Shown in pieces: positions 37,664-46,495 of a stretch of 64,000 nt of DNA. Made by a program: the position numbers and the translations under genes. The notes below the pieces were generated by a model. The model had not been told where the DNA came from, searched no databases, and was given only the letters and a program-made list of their open reading frames with translations. How positions within the stretch are numbered: the stretch's first letter is position 1; the number at the start of each line of letters is the position of its first letter. Source of the DNA: JACKII01 sp965222315 (lineage in GTDB: Bacteria; Pseudomonadota; Alphaproteobacteria; Bin95); the NCBI GenBank assembly GCA_965222315.1, contig OZ244951.1, positions 744,001-808,000 of the forward strand, given 5' to 3'.

Positions 37664-38605
37664 ATGGCAAGGCACATCGTCCAGCGCATCTTCATTTCCA
37701 TCCCCGTTCTACTGGGGGTGCTGGCGATTGGTTTCGCGCTTCTGCAGTTGATACCGACCGACCCGGCCACTGTGCTGGCGGGACCGACCGCATCGCCGGA
37801 AGAAATCGCCAGCATCCGAGAGTCCATGGGCCTGAACGAGCCGATGATCTACCAGTTCGGGATCTACGTGATGCGGGTCCTCCAGGGCGACCTTGGCCGG
37901 TCCTTTATCTCAAATATGCCGGTGGCAACGGAACTTGGCGCCGCCATCGGCCCGACAATCGAGTTGATGATTGCCAGCCTGATTTGGGCGGTACCCATGG
38001 GTATCTTTCTCGGCACCATCGCCGCCGTTACCCGCGGCACCCTGATCGACCGTTTCGTCGTTGCGCTGTCTGTTGTCGGCGTGTCGATGCCGATCTTCTG
38101 GTTCGGTCTGATCTTGATCCAATATGTAGGCACCGAATGGCAGCTTTTGCCCTATCTAGGGCGTGCGGGGCCGCTATGGACCATCGAGGGTATTGAATCC
38201 ATTGCCCTCGCAGCGATCACGCTTGGCGGTATCTTTGTCGGTCCGGTTGCACGGATGACCCGGACCTCGGTCCTTGAAGTGCTGAACGCAGACTATGTGC
38301 GCACGGCGAGAGCCAAGGGTGTCTATGAGCGTCGGGTCGTAATTTCCCACGCGCTGCGCAATGCCCTCATCCCCATCGTGACGCTGGTCGGGTTACAGAT
38401 CGGGTTCCTACTGGGCGGCGCGGTTGTGACGGAGACGATTTTTGCCTGGCCGGGTGTCGGGCGTCTGGCGGTCGGCGCTATCATCTCCAGTGACTTCACC
38501 TTGGCCCAAGGGGCGATCCTCGTGCTTGCGATCTCCTTTATCGCGGTCAATCTGATCGTCGATTTGACCTATGCATTCCTCGATCCTCGGATACGAAAGT
38601 CATGA
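37664..38605 (+). CDS. Oligopeptide-type ABC permease (DppB/GsiC-like)
   Basis: 313 residues, six membrane segments. Starts MARHIVQRIFISIPVLLGV with DPATVLAGPTASPEEI and LGLNEP-like SMGLNEPMIYQFGIYV, as usual for DppB. EAA loop: DYVRTARAKGVYERRVVISH. Ends in a typical DPRIRKS tail. With DppC it forms the channel of a PepT/Opp-type importer. ATGA overlaps the next start. Transporters of this family carry peptides, nickel, opines, nucleobase-like or glutathione solutes; context here favours a heterocycle or cyclic amide (inference). Confidence 0.9.
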   Translation: MARHIVQRIFISIPVLLGVLAIGFALLQLIPTDPATVLAGPTASPEEIASIRESMGLNEPMIYQFGIYVMRVLQGDLGRSFISNMPVATELGAAIGPTIELMIASLIWAVPMGIFLGTIAAVTRGTLIDRFVVALSVVGVSMPIFWFGLILIQYVGTEWQLLPYLGRAGPLWTIEGIESIALAAITLGGIFVGPVARMTRTSVLEVLNADYVRTARAKGVYERRVVISHALRNALIPIVTLVGLQIGFLLGGAVVTETIFAWPGVGRLAVGAIISSDFTLAQGAILVLAISFIAVNLIVDLTYAFLDPRIRKS

Positions 38606-39504
38606 CGGCAACCACGCCGATTGATCAACCGGTAGCGGCCCCCGCTGCGGCGAGCGGCGACGAGCAGGCAGGCCGTCCGGCCTCCGCATTCCGCCGGTTG
38701 TTGCGTGATAAAGTTGCGGTCGCTGCCGGAATTTTCCTCATTCTCGTTCTGTTTGCCGCTTTGTTTGCGCCTTATCTCGCGCCGAGCGATCCGTTCGACA
38801 ACAATATCCGCGAACGCCTGAAGCCGCCCGGCGGTGACTATCTCCTTGGCACCGATACGCAAGGCCGGGACATGATCACCCGCTTGCTCTATGGCACACG
38901 GGCGACCTTGATTATCGGCCTGTCCGCAGTGTTCATCGGGGGTATCGTTGGCGGATTGATCGGTATCCTTGCGGCCTTCTACCGGCGGCTGGATGGCGTG
39001 CTGATGCGCTGCATCGATGTGCTGCTGTCATTCCCGGCCATCCTGTTCGGCCTGGCCATCGCCGCCGTGCTCGGCCCAGGCATGAACACGCTGATTGTCG
39101 CCCTGGCCCTGACCTCCATCCCATCGGTCGCTCGCGTCACCCGTGGGGCGGCGGCTGTGATTGTCGGTCAAGACTATATGGAGGCCGGCCGGGCCGTCGG
39201 TGTCCGTCAATCCACCCTGATCCTCCGCTATCTGGTACCGAACTGCTTGTCGACCATCATGGTCTACATGACGTTGCAGTTTGGCCAGATGATCCTTTTG
39301 GGCGCTGCGCTTAGTTTCTTGGGGCTGGGCGTCCAGCCGCCAATGCCCGAACTGGGCACTATGGCCGCCGAAGGCAGGAACTTCCTGTCCTTCAGGCCGC
39401 ATGTGGCCACCATCCCCAGCATCGTGATTTTCACCATCGTGCTGGCCGCCAACCTGCTTGGCGATGCCATGCGCGACGTCCTCGACCCGAGAATGCGTAG
39501 TTAG
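38602..39504 (+). CDS. Oligopeptide-type ABC permease (DppC/GsiD-like)
   Basis: 300 residues; the ATG overlaps the previous TGA (ATGA). A 35-residue polar N-terminus, then LLRDKVAVAAGIFLILVLF, the DppC motifs LGTDTQGRDMITRLLYGTR and IGLSAVFIGG, the EAA loop YMEAGRAVGVRQSTLILRYL, and ALSFLGLGVQPPMPELGTM. Six membrane segments and a DPRMRS tail. Completes the inner-membrane channel. Confidence 0.9.
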   Translation: MTATTPIDQPVAAPAAASGDEQAGRPASAFRRLLRDKVAVAAGIFLILVLFAALFAPYLAPSDPFDNNIRERLKPPGGDYLLGTDTQGRDMITRLLYGTRATLIIGLSAVFIGGIVGGLIGILAAFYRRLDGVLMRCIDVLLSFPAILFGLAIAAVLGPGMNTLIVALALTSIPSVARVTRGAAAVIVGQDYMEAGRAVGVRQSTLILRYLVPNCLSTIMVYMTLQFGQMILLGAALSFLGLGVQPPMPELGTMAAEGRNFLSFRPHVATIPSIVIFTIVLAANLLGDAMRDVLDPRMRS

Positions 39505-39538
39505 TTTTGGTGCGTTTTTCACAAAGGAGAAAAAGACG

Positions 39539-41116
39539 TTGAACTGGAAATCCTTAACCCTCGGCGCAATGGCGGCGGCGTTGTCGCTCTCCGCCGTGGC
39601 CGTAAAGGCTGAATCGGTCGTGACTGTCGCCCGTCAGATCGATACGGACCGGTACGATCCGCACACCTCCACCGCCCGTGGTACAGCGGAGATCATGTTC
39701 ATGGTCGGCGACACGCTCGTCACGCTCGACTATGACATGCAGACGGTGCAGCCGGGCCTGGCCGAAAGCTGGAGCGTATCGGATGATGGCCTCGTCTACA
39801 CCTTCAAGTTGAAGCAGGGCGTCACTTTCTGTAGCGGCAAGCCTTTCACCGCAGCCGACGTAAAAGCCTCGATTGACCGTTGGCAGTCCCACCCTAAGGG
39901 CGTTACCAAGGCCCGCGCTGGTCAGGTCGACGAGCTTGTCGTTGTCGATGACCACACATTGGAATACAAGCTGAAGCAGCCCTATTCGGAACTGCTGTTC
40001 CAGATGACCCAGCATCCGCACACCGTGGTTAATATCGACCAGGTGAATGCGCTAGGTGAGGATTACGGCACCAAGCCGTTCGACGGCACTGGCCCGTTCT
40101 GCATGGAAAGCTGGGAGCCCCGCAATCAGGTCACAATGACCAAGCATGATGGCTATAACTGGGGCCCTCCCTTTTATGAACACACCAGTCCGCAGGTAGA
40201 CAAGGTGATCTGGAAGGTAGTGCCGGAGGAGGGGACGCGTGTCGCTTCCGTCAAGTCGAAGCAGGTCGATGTCACCCAGTACATTCCTTACTGGGCTATT
40301 GAAGAATTTCGGAACACGCCGGGTCTGGCTGTCAGTCAGGCCGAAGCCTACTTCTGGACGCAATATGTCGGCATGAAGATCACCCGGGACAAGCTAACCG
40401 ACTTGAAGGTCCGAGAAGCCCTGAACCTTGCGATCGATCAGAAAGCGCTGGCGGAAAGCATCTATTTTGGCCTGGCGGAACCGGCCTATGGTTATATTTC
40501 GCCTAAGGTACTCGACTATAACGAAGACATGGACCTGTCGCAGTTTGGCTATGATCCTGAGAAGGCGAAAGCGCTACTTGATGAAGCGGGCTGGACGGTC
40601 GGCTCCGATGGTGTACGCGAGAAAAATGGTGAGAAGCTGACCCTCCGCACCTATGGCTTCTCTGGTACGCTGAACCCCGACATGCTCCAGGCGATGCAGG
40701 GCGATCTGCGCAAGGTGGGCGTGGGCATGGATATCGAAATTCATGACGCGACGGTGATTTGGGGCCTGCTGGCGAAGCAGGACTTCGACATGTACGCCAT
40801 GAGCTATCCCTACGTCAGCACCGGCGATGCGCTAAATCTGTACTTCCGGTCGGAGAACAGGCCGACGCCGAACCGAATGAACTGGGCTGACGATCAGACC
40901 GACGCATGGCTTGCCGAGGCCAACTCGGCCCTGACCGACGAAGCGCGCAAGGCCACGATGGCCAAGCTGCAAACGCAGGTTCACGACGCGGCGGTCTGGA
41001 TTCCGATCGTCCATGAGCCATTGTTCTTGGTGGCGAGCGACAAGCTCAAGCCGGTGCGGGCTCACGGCATTTACGGTGCCGGCCTCTACAAGGGGCTTGG
41101 CCTGGCGCTGAAGTAG
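39539..41116 (+). CDS. Oligopeptide-type solute-binding protein (DppA/OppA-like)
   Basis: 525 residues from TTG at 39539, chosen because AAAGGAG lies about 9 nt upstream and the signal peptide (NWKSLTLGAMAAALSLSAVA, cleavage near VKAES) starts there; the longer frame runs inside the permease gene. SBP family 5 motifs: GLAESWSVSDDGLVYTFKLK, VTFCSGKPFTAADVKASIDR, TGPFCMESWEP and VREALNLAIDQKAL. It is periplasmic and delivers the ligand. A large hairpin directly after the stop could stabilise this part of the mRNA. Confidence 0.9.
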   Translation: MNWKSLTLGAMAAALSLSAVAVKAESVVTVARQIDTDRYDPHTSTARGTAEIMFMVGDTLVTLDYDMQTVQPGLAESWSVSDDGLVYTFKLKQGVTFCSGKPFTAADVKASIDRWQSHPKGVTKARAGQVDELVVVDDHTLEYKLKQPYSELLFQMTQHPHTVVNIDQVNALGEDYGTKPFDGTGPFCMESWEPRNQVTMTKHDGYNWGPPFYEHTSPQVDKVIWKVVPEEGTRVASVKSKQVDVTQYIPYWAIEEFRNTPGLAVSQAEAYFWTQYVGMKITRDKLTDLKVREALNLAIDQKALAESIYFGLAEPAYGYISPKVLDYNEDMDLSQFGYDPEKAKALLDEAGWTVGSDGVREKNGEKLTLRTYGFSGTLNPDMLQAMQGDLRKVGVGMDIEIHDATVIWGLLAKQDFDMYAMSYPYVSTGDALNLYFRSENRPTPNRMNWADDQTDAWLAEANSALTDEARKATMAKLQTQVHDAAVWIPIVHEPLFLVASDKLKPVRAHGIYGAGLYKGLGLALK

Positions 41117-41130
41117 CCTTGCCATGGTCT

Positions 41131-41165
41131 GTCCGGGCGGCACCGGTCTTCGTCTCCGCCCGGAC
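41131..41165 (+). promoter_or_regulatory. Intercistronic hairpin between binding protein and ATPase genes
   Basis: Perfect 10-bp stem GTCCGGGCGG/CCGCCCGGAC around a 15-nt loop, 14 bp after the binding-protein stop, without a T tract. Hairpins in this place commonly protect the upstream mRNA or cause partial termination, giving more binding protein than ATPase. Confidence 0.6.
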
Positions 41166-41244
41166 ATTCTTACCTGATGCTACTGTTTCTCGATCCTGAC
41201 GCCCTTCTGGTCTTTAGCTGACCTGATTCTTGGAAGGCAAGTGC

Positions 41245-42300
41245 ATGAGCGGCCCGGCCGATGTTATTCCCACCGATGTCATTTCATCCGGCGTCCCGCC
41301 AACCGACGTCGTCCCTCAGGATGATGTTCTATTGGACGTCTCCCACCTCTCGACGCATTTCCGATCCGGTAACCGCGTTTTCAAGGCGGTAGACGATATC
41401 AGCTTTCAGGTTCGCCGCGGCGAGACCCTCTCCATCGTTGGCGAGTCCGGCTGCGGCAAGAGCGTGACCTCTCTCTCCATTATGGGTTTAGTCCCCCAGC
41501 CCCCCGGCGTCATGGCAGGCGGGTCGGTCCTGTTCGAGGGGCGAGACCTGCTGAAGCTGCCGAAAGGCGAGATGCGGCGCATTCGCGGCCATGAAATCTC
41601 CATGATCTTTCAGGAACCGATGACCTCTCTCAATCCTGTGCACACGATTGGCGCACAGATAGTCGAGGGCATCCTGATGCACGAAAACGTCAAAAAATCC
41701 GCCGCCTGGGCACGGGCGGTGGAGATGCTGGACCAAGTCGGCATCCCGTCTCCCCGCCAACGGGCAAGCGACTATCCGCATCAACTCTCGGGCGGAATGC
41801 GCCAGCGCGCCATGATCGCCATGGCGCTGGCCTGTTCCCCCAAGCTGCTGATTGCCGACGAGCCAACGACGGCGCTCGACGTAACCATCCAGGCGCAGAT
41901 CCTCGACCTGCTCAGGGAACTGCAGCGCTCCACCGGCACGGCCATTATCCTGATTACCCATGACCTGGGCGTCGTTGCCGAAATCGCTGACCGGGTCGTC
42001 GTCATGTATGCGGGCAAGGTCGTCGAAACGGCATCCGTCACAGACTTGTTCGGCAATCCGCACCATCCCTACACGTTGGGCTTGCTGGGCTCCGTGCCCA
42101 AGCTGCATGTCGATGAGGAAAGCCTGACCACGATCTCCGGCAGTGTACCCAACCCCTACAACATGCCGGCGGGCTGCAAGTTCAATCCCCGCTGCCCCTT
42201 TGCGGACGACCAGTGCCGCTCGACACCCCCATCTCTGGCGGAAGTGGCGCCAGCCCATCTTGCCGCCTGCTGGAAAGTGCCATTGGAGAACGCTGCGTGA
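41245..42300 (+). CDS. Oligopeptide-type ABC ATPase (DppD-like)
   Basis: 351 residues from ATG 41245 with GGAAGG about 8 nt upstream; a TTG at 41230 is less likely. Walker A VGESGCGKSVTSLSIMGL, Q-loop MIFQEPMTSLNPVHTIG, signature LSGGMRQRAMIAMAL, Walker B LLIADEPTTALDVTIQ, H-loop ILITHDLGVV. The C-terminal oligopeptide-transporter motif is CKFNPRCPFADDQC, a Cys cluster that binds an iron-sulfur cluster in some homologues. Works with the next gene as a heterodimer. Confidence 0.92.
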   Translation: MSGPADVIPTDVISSGVPPTDVVPQDDVLLDVSHLSTHFRSGNRVFKAVDDISFQVRRGETLSIVGESGCGKSVTSLSIMGLVPQPPGVMAGGSVLFEGRDLLKLPKGEMRRIRGHEISMIFQEPMTSLNPVHTIGAQIVEGILMHENVKKSAAWARAVEMLDQVGIPSPRQRASDYPHQLSGGMRQRAMIAMALACSPKLLIADEPTTALDVTIQAQILDLLRELQRSTGTAIILITHDLGVVAEIADRVVVMYAGKVVETASVTDLFGNPHHPYTLGLLGSVPKLHVDEESLTTISGSVPNPYNMPAGCKFNPRCPFADDQCRSTPPSLAEVAPAHLAACWKVPLENAA

Positions 42301-43412
42301 GCCAGACTCAAACGAGTGCGGCCGGCACCAGAGCCACCGGCGCCAAGTCACTTCTCTCCGTTCAGAACCTGACCAAATGGTTCCCCATCACCAAGGGCAT
42401 CCTGCTCTCCAAAACCGTCGGCCATGTCCGGGCGGTTGATGATGTCAGTTTCGATGTGGCGGAGGGCGAGACGCTCGGCATCGTGGGTGAAAGCGGTTGC
42501 GGTAAATCCACGACCGGCCGATTGATCCTCCGTCTGATCGATGCCGATCACGGCCAGATCTGGTTCGACGGAGAGGATATTGCCCATCTTTCGGGCGAAG
42601 CGCTGCGGGCCGTGCGCAGCGAGTTGCAGATCATCTTTCAGGACCCGTTTGCGTCCCTCAATCCCCGCATGACGGTGCAGGACGTTCTGTCCGAACCACT
42701 GGCCGTCCACAACCTCGCCGAAGGCCGGGAAGCCGAGGACCGGGTACGCCAATTGCTAGGTCTGGTCGGATTGTCAGATTGGCATGCTGGCCGCTATCCG
42801 CATGAGTTCTCGGGTGGCCAGCGCCAGCGCATCGGGATCGCGCGAGCCCTGGCCGTCGACCCGCGGCTGATCGTGTGCGACGAGCCCGTTTCCGCCCTGG
42901 ACGTGTCCATTCAGGCCCAGGTGATCAACCTGCTCCAGGATCTGCAGCAGCGTTTCGGAATGTCCTACATTTTCATCGCGCATGACCTGGCCGTGGTCAG
43001 GCATACGGCAGACCGGGTCGCAGTCATGTATCTTGGCAAGATTGTTGAGCAGGCAACGACTGCCGACCTGTTCCGCCGCCCACGTCACCCCTACACGCGC
43101 GCACTGATGTCGGCGATTCCGATCCCGGACCCGACCGTCAAGCGACAGCGCGTGATGTTGGAAGGTGACGTTCCCAGCCCGATCAATCCGCCATCGGGCT
43201 GTCGGTTCCATACCCGTTGCCCATATGCAAAGGCGATCTGTTCCGAGGAAGAGCCGCCGCTCAAGTCCCAATCCGGCCATGCTGTTGCCTGCCATTTGAC
43301 CGATGAAATCCCGAATGAAGCGGTCGTTGCGCAGGCCGCGGGTCACGGAATGTCCAACCAGTATCGGCTCCGCTTGGCGCGCTACAGCGATGCTCTTGCA
43401 AGATCGCGATGA
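42297..43412 (+). CDS. Oligopeptide-type ABC ATPase (DppF-like), C-terminus altered by IS debris
   Basis: 371 residues from GTG 42297, overlapping the previous TGA (GTGA), with GGAGAA upstream. Walker A VGESGCGKSTTGRLILRL, Q-loop IIFQDPFASLNPRMT, signature FSGGQRQRIGIARAL, Walker B LIVCDEPVSALDVSIQ, H-loop FIAHDLAVV and the C-terminal CRFHTRCPYAKAIC. The functional domains are complete. The last about 25 residues (after QAAGH) run into IS3-derived sequence, so the native stop has been lost. Last gene of the importer operon. Confidence 0.9.
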   Translation: MSQTQTSAAGTRATGAKSLLSVQNLTKWFPITKGILLSKTVGHVRAVDDVSFDVAEGETLGIVGESGCGKSTTGRLILRLIDADHGQIWFDGEDIAHLSGEALRAVRSELQIIFQDPFASLNPRMTVQDVLSEPLAVHNLAEGREAEDRVRQLLGLVGLSDWHAGRYPHEFSGGQRQRIGIARALAVDPRLIVCDEPVSALDVSIQAQVINLLQDLQQRFGMSYIFIAHDLAVVRHTADRVAVMYLGKIVEQATTADLFRRPRHPYTRALMSAIPIPDPTVKRQRVMLEGDVPSPINPPSGCRFHTRCPYAKAICSEEEPPLKSQSGHAVACHLTDEIPNEAVVAQAAGHGMSNQYRLRLARYSDALARSR

Positions 43413-43443
43413 TCTGCTCTTCCCTGAACCGGCTCTTCCGCAT
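43375..43443 (-). pseudogene. 5' fragment of an IS3-family OrfA
   Basis: On the minus strand ATG at 43443 starts MRKSRFREEQIIAILQEH, the start of many IS3-family OrfA proteins. Similarity stops after about 22 codons, at the junction with the DppF-like gene. Only the end of an element remains. Confidence 0.75.
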
Positions 43444-43470
43444 TCGTCCGTCTCCTTCTTCGGTGACAGA

Positions 43471-43932
43471 CTATCTTTCATACGGGGGCATTCCAGGGGG
43501 CAGGGTCAACCCGTTAACCTTCTTGCCTGCGTCATAGCTCCTAACGCCGCCGCTTTCCTTGGTTTTGACAGTCTGGCTATCGATCACGCCCGCCGTCGGC
43601 TGCGCCTCGCGGCCTTCCAGTTCGCGGGTCTCCATCGCCAGCGTGAAGCGCATCGTCTTGAGCAACCTGCTGTCCCGCCAGTCGTAAAAGTACCGCTGAA
43701 CGGTCGAATACGGCGGAAAGTCCTTTGGCAGCATCGCCCATTGGCAGCCGGTCGAGCCGATATACAGGATCGCGTTCATCACCTCGCGCAGATCGGTCTT
43801 GCGAGGCCGGCCAATCGGGCGCGGCGGCGGCATGAACGGCGCGATCAACGCCCACTCATGGTCGGTCAGATCGCTTGCATACCGTGGCGTATCCCGCTGA
43901 TATTCACGGCGCGCGGCTTCAGTCCAAGGCAT
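43471..43932 (-). pseudogene. Truncated IS5-family transposase
   Basis: ATG at 43932 starts MPWTEAARREYQRDTPRYAS. It has LTDHEWALIAPFMPPPRPIG, YIGSTGCQWAMLPKDFPPYS and GVIDSQTVKTKESGG (first catalytic Asp), then stops matching after YDAGKKVNG and ends 12 codons later. The second Asp and the Glu of the DDE triad are missing. It abuts the IS3 fragment: two elements have been joined by deletion. Confidence 0.85.
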
Positions 43933-44170
43933 CGTCGGCTCCGTCCAGTCTGCAAACCAGACGGAATCACATCCTACTGAAACCGCTCAACTCTTTTCGA
44001 GTTGGGCCCTTAAGTATTGAGGTCTGGGTCTGTTGGGGGTTGCGTTTTTTCAAGGCAGGAAATTTTTGCCATTGTTCGGGTGAAATTTCCATCCGTTGCT
44101 ATCGGACAGCGCCGGCGAGCGCCTTGACCGAGGCGTTGTCGATATGCGGCTGAGGTGAGCGGCCTGCCGT
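43933..44170. other. Intergenic, nothing recognised
   Basis: 238 bp between the IS5 remnant and the end of the D-cysteine desulfhydrase gene. No ORF with a ribosome site and no clear hairpin. Confidence 0.4.
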
Positions 44171-45202
44171 TCAAGAAAATTGGTCCAGGTAGGCAAACAG
44201 AGCAACGGCACCGCCTGTGTGCAGGAACAGCACATTGTCTGTCGGTTTGAAAAAACCATCGCGGGCCATGCCGATCAGGCCTGCCATTCCCTTGGCAGAA
44301 TAGACGGGATCCAGCAGGATGCCCTCAGTCTTTGCCGTCATCGATATAGCTTCGAAGGTTGAAGGCGCTGGGATACCATAACCGTCGCCCACATAGCCGT
44401 CGTCGACCAGAACTCTGTCAACGGCAATGCCCGGTGCCCCAAGCATATCGGCCGTTTTTTCTGTCAGCCCGAACACAGCAGCAACCTGCCGTTCTCGCGG
44501 CTGGCGCACGCTGACCCCCATCACCGGGATTTCCGATCCGAGGGCATGCAATCCAGCAACCAAACCGGCTTGAGTGCCGGTGCTGCCGGTTGCCGTCACC
44601 ACCCAGTCGAATTGGATGCCTTGTTCGGCACTTTGGTTGACAATCTCCTGCGCACAGACGGCATAGCCCAGAGCTCCAATCGGGTTCGAGCCGCCCCCAG
44701 GTATAAAGTACGGATTGCGGCCCTCAGTGCGGAGCCGTTCAACCACCGCCTCGGTCTCCGAGTTCATATCGAGGCCGGAGGGACGGTATTCCATTGTCAT
44801 GCCAAAAATCTTGTCCAGCAGCACATTGCCGGATGTTTGATAGGCATCGCTGTCATTTGGCACCCGATGCTCCAGCACTGAATGACACTTAAGCCCGAAC
44901 TTGCATGCCGCTGCCGCGGTTTGCCGGACGTGATTGGATTGAATCGCCCCCTGGGTGACCAGCATGTCCGCGCCGCGCTGCAGAGCATCTCCGACCAGGA
45001 ACTCCAGTTTGCGGGTCTTGTTGCCGCCAGTGGCCAGCCCGGTGCAATCGTCCCGTTTCACAAACAGCCTGGGCCCGCCCAATTCTTCAGTCAGACGCGG
45101 CATGGCTTCGATAGGCGTTGGGCCCATACAGAGATCGACGCGCGGAAAGCGGTCAAAATCTATAGATTCCGATTTGCTCTCTGTTCCATTGGCGGTGTTC
45201 AT
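44171..45202 (-). CDS. dcyD: D-cysteine desulfhydrase/ACC-deaminase family PLP enzyme
   Basis: 343 residues; AAGGA upstream of the ATG. Family motifs: GPTPIEAMPRLTEELGG, FVKRDDCTGLATGGNKTRKL (the PLP-binding Lys is in GGNKTRK), QGAIQSNHVRQTAAAA and TGSTGTQAGLVAGL (phosphate loop), and FLHTGGAVALFAY near the end. D-cysteine desulfhydrase makes pyruvate, H2S and ammonia from D-cysteine; ACC deaminase is the close relative. Length and motifs favour DcyD, but the residues that separate the two were not tested. Cytosolic. 160 bp after the enoyl-CoA hydratase gene in the same direction. Confidence 0.82.
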   Translation of the reverse strand: MNTANGTESKSESIDFDRFPRVDLCMGPTPIEAMPRLTEELGGPRLFVKRDDCTGLATGGNKTRKLEFLVGDALQRGADMLVTQGAIQSNHVRQTAAAACKFGLKCHSVLEHRVPNDSDAYQTSGNVLLDKIFGMTMEYRPSGLDMNSETEAVVERLRTEGRNPYFIPGGGSNPIGALGYAVCAQEIVNQSAEQGIQFDWVVTATGSTGTQAGLVAGLHALGSEIPVMGVSVRQPRERQVAAVFGLTEKTADMLGAPGIAVDRVLVDDGYVGDGYGIPAPSTFEAISMTAKTEGILLDPVYSAKGMAGLIGMARDGFFKPTDNVLFLHTGGAVALFAYLDQFS

Positions 45203-45362
45203 GTTTCATCCTTAGTTGTGTCAATGATCAGGGCCAGCCCATTGTGGAATCCAGAGAACAGGCTTCCAAAGCGGTGCTTGGCAGCAAATTAAAAGGCATG
45301 CAGGAGGGCATCGGCGAGTTCGGGCGGGAAGCCGGCTCGGCCAACGGGATCCTCCTGGCGTT

Positions 45363-46079
45363 CTAGTGGCCACCTTGATAGTTGCGTAGGAAGTATGCTG
45401 CACCGTTCCTGTCATTGATCGACGGCGCTTCGCCAAAAATTCGTTCTTTGGAGCTGCTGAAAAGCTCCCTGTTCGTACCCAGGGGCGCCAGCCGCCGCGC
45501 CTGCGCCATCGCCACATCGAAGAGTTCATCCAGGGAGGCCGTTTCGGCAACGAAACCCGCGGCCTGAGCATGCGGGCCGGTCCAGCGGCGAGCCAATTGC
45601 ACGGTGTCGAAAAAGGCGCTGCCGGACATTTTGTGTCGGAACAGGGCCAGTTCCTCGTCAGGAATCCGCATGCCAAGCTCCATTTCATTGGCGCAAAGAT
45701 AGCCGCGGTCGGCGCGCATCACCCGGACATCATGGCAGAGGGCCAGCATGAAACCGGCACCGAAACCATGGCCATTGACGGCACATACCGTCGGTAAGGG
45801 GAAGGTGATCAACCGCGCCATCAACGCCATGAATTCCTGGCCGAAAACCGCCTTCTCGCCACCCGCGCCGTCGCCGTCACCACGGCGCCAGTCGAGATCA
45901 AGACCATTGGAAAAGAACTTCTCGTTGGCCGACACCGTGACCAAGGCTGCCGGCCCCTCCGAGGCCAGAACCTCATCCAGCCGTGCGTCGAACGCCCGAA
46001 CGAAGTTGGTGTTCCAGCGGTTCTCGCCCGCATCCATGGTCAAGACGAAGACGTCATCCTGCCGTTCGATCACGATCAT
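45363..46079 (-). CDS. Enoyl-CoA hydratase/isomerase family protein
   Basis: 238 residues. Crotonase fold: SANEKFFSNGLDLDW (the A-F-S/C-A-G-x-D oxyanion loop variant FFSNGLDL), FPLPTVCAVNGHGFGAGFML (second oxyanion Gly and helix) and MELGMRIPDEE. The usual catalytic Glu pair is only partly visible (Glu in NEMELG), so hydratase versus isomerase cannot be decided. The C-terminus is short for the family (about 255-260 residues). It probably acts in fatty- or amino-acid acyl-CoA breakdown. Confidence 0.82.
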   Translation of the reverse strand: MIVIERQDDVFVLTMDAGENRWNTNFVRAFDARLDEVLASEGPAALVTVSANEKFFSNGLDLDWRRGDGDGAGGEKAVFGQEFMALMARLITFPLPTVCAVNGHGFGAGFMLALCHDVRVMRADRGYLCANEMELGMRIPDEELALFRHKMSGSAFFDTVQLARRWTGPHAQAAGFVAETASLDELFDVAMAQARRLAPLGTNRELFSSSKERIFGEAPSINDRNGAAYFLRNYQGGH

Positions 46080-46495
46080 TACTTTTCACCTTAGCTCGAA
46101 AATTCCATTGAGGGTTTGTTCCAATGATGCTCGCGCGTCCAACGGTGGCAATCAAGCCTGACGGCGCGGCTATCTGCTCGCGGAGCATTTTAACGAACGT
46201 AGACCTTGTAGTTTACCACCCTCCAGCGGCAGCGGCGCGGGTTGGCCCCACCGAGCATCACGCATGCGCACCGTTCCGCCTGGATGACACAGACCGAGCC
46301 AGCAGGCCAGGCGAGGCTGGGCCACTACGGAATGTCGTGGCCGAGCAAGGCGAGGGCGTCTCCGCTCCCCTGTCCGACATCTTCCTCAAGGTTCAGGCGG
46401 GCCGGCTATAGCTCGCATATTGAGGCGCTTCGACGGACAGTTCGGTCCTCCCGAAGTCCTTTTAAATGTTTGCTGCCACGCGTGGTTTATACGCC
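46080..46495. other. Intergenic, no gene recognised
   Basis: Short frames on both strands; none has a ribosome site or a motif. The plus frame ending NVVAEQGEGVSAPLSDIFLK (to about 46411) looks coding-like and may be a gene remnant. A 10-bp palindrome CCACGCGTGG lies near 46480. Confidence 0.35.

Noticed and set aside
37600..38196. 198-codon frame starting just before the first importer permease
   Set aside because: Overlaps the permease in another frame and has no ribosome site or membrane pattern.
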